Assembly: GCF_001649575.2 (NCBI RefSeq)
Contig: NC_051431.1
Coordinates: forward strand, 16,021,866 to 16,085,865
Reading direction: 5' to 3'
Source of the DNA: Kryptolebias marmoratus
Taxonomy: Eukaryota > Chordata > Actinopteri > Cyprinodontiformes > Rivulidae
Length of the DNA stretch: 64,000 bases
Shown here: one piece after another, positions 61,140 through 64,000 of the stretch
Layout: each line of letters opens with the position of its first letter
How positions within the stretch are numbered: the first letter of the stretch is position 1
Notes under the pieces: model-generated
Seen by the model: the letters and a program-made list of their open reading frames with translations, nothing else
Database searches by the model: none
What the model was told of the DNA's origin: nothing
Translations under genes and position numbers: made by a program

Positions 61140-61412
61140 TCATCTAATTGCCAGTGTTTATGTGTGTTTCTTTGTCTGTCTGTTAGCAAAATAATTCATG
61201 AACCACTGAATTGATTTTACTGAAACTCTCAGAAAATGATTTGATGCACATGTACAAATGGCAATACCTGAAACAATTTTAGATATTGAGCTAAAATTCA
61301 GTATGGCAATAGCTGACCATCATACCCCCAGTGTCAACACATGGTGCAAAATCTATTTTTGTTTTAAATCTTTGACATGCAAGGCAGCTGACAATATGCA
61401 TTCATTGAGAAA
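61140..61412 (-). repeat. family A repeat, copy 15, degenerate
   Basis: The minus strand retains the head region (tcaatgaatgcatattgtcagc), the gagctaaaattcagtatgg section in complement, and tcatgaattattttgctaac. Part of the body is deleted. Confidence 0.65.
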
Positions 61413-63851
61413 AAAATAGTTTAATATTTTTTGTTTGTTCGTTTTAATTCAGATTCTGGTGAATGAGCTAATAAAGAAAAATCAACACAAGAAAATTTAC
61501 AGTCATGGGTCAAAAGGTGAAAAATGCAGTTATTTCAAACCAGATGGTCAGTATAGTGGTAACTTAACATTTAAAAACAAAAAACAACAACAAAAAAAAA
61601 CAAATAGAAAAATGCATTTCAAAAAGAGAATACCTAATAAGACAAATGGCAGGTAAAAGGTAACAGTATTACTTAAATATCAAGTTAAAAATAATAAAAA
61701 TTGGAGTTGGTCAAATAAAAACTGTGTGTGTACATGCAGTACATGACTAAAGAACCAGTATCGGACAACACACACATTTTGCTTCAAGTAAAGAAAAAAA
61801 AACATCACTGATTCCTCATCAACGCTGGATAACCACTTCAACACCTGAGAAAACTTCACATTAGTGGCTTGTATCATCTCCTCCCACCTGGTTTGCCAAG
61901 GATTTAAAGATAAAACCTTCAATTACTACACTATTTTAAAACCACACGTGTGGGAATGTGCGTGCTTGTGTGTGTGTGCATGTGTGTGTTTCCTGCTATT
62001 GTGTTTTACCTCAGCTTCTGGCCAAACTCATTTATCAGTGTGAGTGTGTGCCAGAGAAACCTGCCTGAGCTGAGTGCCAACAGTTTCCATGATGGGGTCA
62101 GGACTTTTTGTCGCAGGCGATGGTGGTTTCATTAAAAACGTGCAGGTGTTGTTGTGTTTTCATCTCAGCCAAGGAGGTTCTGTGGTCAGTTCAGGTAACT
62201 TGTTAGTTTGCAGCATTTCTCGAAGATTAACAAATAGGTTTATATTTTTTAAAAGTTATCAGATGTGCAAAATTTATCACTTTAGAAGGAAAAATCTTTT
62301 TATGTTAACCCGGCTCTAGATGTCGTTTTTTTTTTTTTTTTTTTTAGCCTTGGTATGGAGTCCTTGACTAGTCTTGGTAAACATGCTTTGATTTCTGCAG
62401 TTTAAAGCAGTTTAAAGGCACATTTATAATCAAAGTATTGAAAAAATAATTTATGGTGACCCTGTAATACTTGATGTTAAAAACAGGCAAACAAAAACAC
62501 TATTTTGAAAACTAAATCACGGTTGCTGACTGAAAAAAGTCATTACTGTTGCCTTTTTGAGATTTTCATTTATTTATTTATTTTTCTTATAAAATGGTTC
62601 TAGTAACTTTCATCTTTCTTCTTTTTAGGGATTGCCAAGTCTCTGATGGACATTAAAAATATGTTTATGCATTACACATACATCATATAAAAATAGGAAG
62701 AGAGGTTAGTAATGGGCAAAACCTGTTCCCATTGTGAAAACAAGTACATTCAACCATCTTTCCCTTTACTAATGCATCTAATATGTCGTAATGAATTTGT
62801 CAGAAGCAGGATGGATCAAGGGAATGATACAAGATAAAAGGATTTGACACTCAAGAATAAAATGCATGAGACAGATGGCAAAAAATCTCCAAGGTGAAAG
62901 CAAAAAAAATGCTGTTCAAGGTAAAATGCTTTAAAAACATTCTTCCTCTAGCAAGGCTAAATGTAGACTCATTAAAAATCTAAAGGTTGTATAGAGGCAG
63001 GGGTTGAAAAGAATAAAGGGGGAGATGGGCAGGTAAAAGAAAAAAAAAGTTTAAGCGGAAACAGAAAAGAAGAGAGGTAGAAAGTAGTTTCAGATGATAG
63101 AAAATGATAGAAAATTGAATTACAGGAAAAGAGCAGTAGAGTATTGCAGCATTCTCACAGAAGAGAGATGCATGCTCCTTCCGTCTCATAAGAGCCACCA
63201 GTTTATCCATCACTCCTATTTATTCTTTGCTCCTATCCAGTATTCAACAGCCTGCACCTATTTGAACAATAAAAAAGAAAAAAAGCCCCATTGTCATGTT
63301 TAACTTTCAGTTTTTACTTTGATTGAAAAGCATAGTGGAGGACTGAGAGTTTGGTTTTTAAAAGAACAGAAAAAGCAGGTAAAGTAATGAAATATATCAA
63401 ATGAAAGAACTCTTTTCTAAAGCTGCGTATATTTAGTCAGGCTGCAGTCAAATCAAATGGTTTATAATTCAAGCAAAGAAGAAGAAAGGGTCATAGTTAT
63501 GAAGGGACAAAGTCTGAGCTTAAAACAAATCGCAAGGCAGAAGGATGAGATGACTGAGAAAAAACAAAACAAAAGAAAGAGCAGGAAAGGCAGACACTGC
63601 ATCTCTGGAGGGGAACTGAAAAGATGAGCTTTCAGATGACCAGGTAGATGAGTGGTAGATAGTGGGATCAGAACCCCTCCCCTCCTCTTTTTTGACTTAT
63701 GTTTTTGGTAATTTAGAAAGGTGGGTCTTAAAGCTTGTACAGAATCAGCCTTCAATTTCCAGGTTCCGGTCTGAGGTCTAGAAACTGTAAATACAACCTA
63801 TAGGTCAAAGCAAAAAGAACAAAAGACTGGGACACAGCTGAGATCCCACTG
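61413..63851. other. AT-rich sequence, short GT and T runs
   Basis: A GT tract lies at 61957-61990 and a T-run at 62323-62345. The plus strand is purine-rich around 62995-63080. No exon or element is supported. Confidence 0.45.
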
Positions 63852-64000
63852 TACAGGTGCTGGTCATAAAATTAGAATATCATGAAAAAGTAGATTGATT
63901 TCAGTAATTCCATTTAAAAAGTGAAACTTGTATATTATATTCATACATTACATACAAACTCATATATTTCAAATGTTTATTTCGTTTAATTTTGATGATT
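63852..64000. mobile_element. Tc1/mariner-type terminal inverted repeat, cut by window edge
   Basis: From TA at 63852, the text caggtgctggtcataaaatt, gaatatcatgaaaaagtaga and gtgaaacttgtatattatat is the long terminal inverted repeat of a Tc1-like transposon very abundant in teleosts. The element continues beyond the window, so its transposase state is unknown. Confidence 0.85.

Noticed and set aside
1..64000. tRNA, rRNA, known microRNA, CRISPR array or prokaryotic operon
   Set aside because: I searched by eye for tRNA B boxes, familiar microRNA seeds and regularly spaced repeats. Only the damaged tRNA-like head of the SINE at 46461-46810 was found. A covariance-model scan was not possible.

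Overview
The window reads as ray-finned fish (teleost) nuclear DNA. It is AT-rich with no bacterial-style coding density, and most of the ORFs of 60 aa or more look like chance. It is full of transposon families I recognise as typical of teleosts: a hAT element of the CAGTRGTGGA class, a Tc1/mariner terminal repeat, RTE-type LINE 3' ends, a tRNA-type SINE with a (GGAT)n tail, and long (TTA)n, (TATC)n, (CA)n and (TA)n microsatellites. I cannot name the species.

The best gene evidence is a chain of three short plus-strand exon candidates: 613-686, 56365-56437 and 59021-59157. Their splice phases fit (0 to 0, then 1 to 1) and they would encode a charged, probably coiled-coil C-terminus ending at a TGA. 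Exons 1 and 2 would be separated by an intron of about 55.7 kb, so most of this window would be one intron. I do not recognise the protein. Weaker optional exons in the same intron also fit its phase: an alternative terminal exon (804-929), a cysteine-rich 138-nt exon (13032-13169) and a 6-nt microexon (55297-55302).

The rest is mostly a record of mobile elements. The commonest ('family A') is an unclassified repeat of about 450 bp with a palindromic head, a body of roughly 300 bp that may be reiterated, and a 3' stem-loop. About 15 copies or pieces are present on both strands. A second family ('B') has inverted ends resembling TTAAAGSRATAGTTCAGATC (about five copies). Individually dated insertions include a 176-bp hAT MITE with a perfect 8-bp target duplication (3006-3181), an 841-bp hAT element (10082-10922) holding a perfect 40-bp palindrome, a TIR element (8344-8956), an RTE LINE 3' end (7966-8331), a full SINE with 13-bp duplications (46461-46810), a 63-bp SINE stub with perfect 11-bp duplications (60881-60943), a LINE ORF2 relic (43250-43780), and a Tc1/mariner end running off the right edge (63852-64000).

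No tRNA, rRNA, CRISPR array or prokaryotic system was found. The remaining sequence is unique-looking AT-rich DNA. A few repeat-free, compositionally balanced blocks (12480-12780, 27590-27800, 32330-32610) could be conserved non-coding elements, which only comparative alignment could show.
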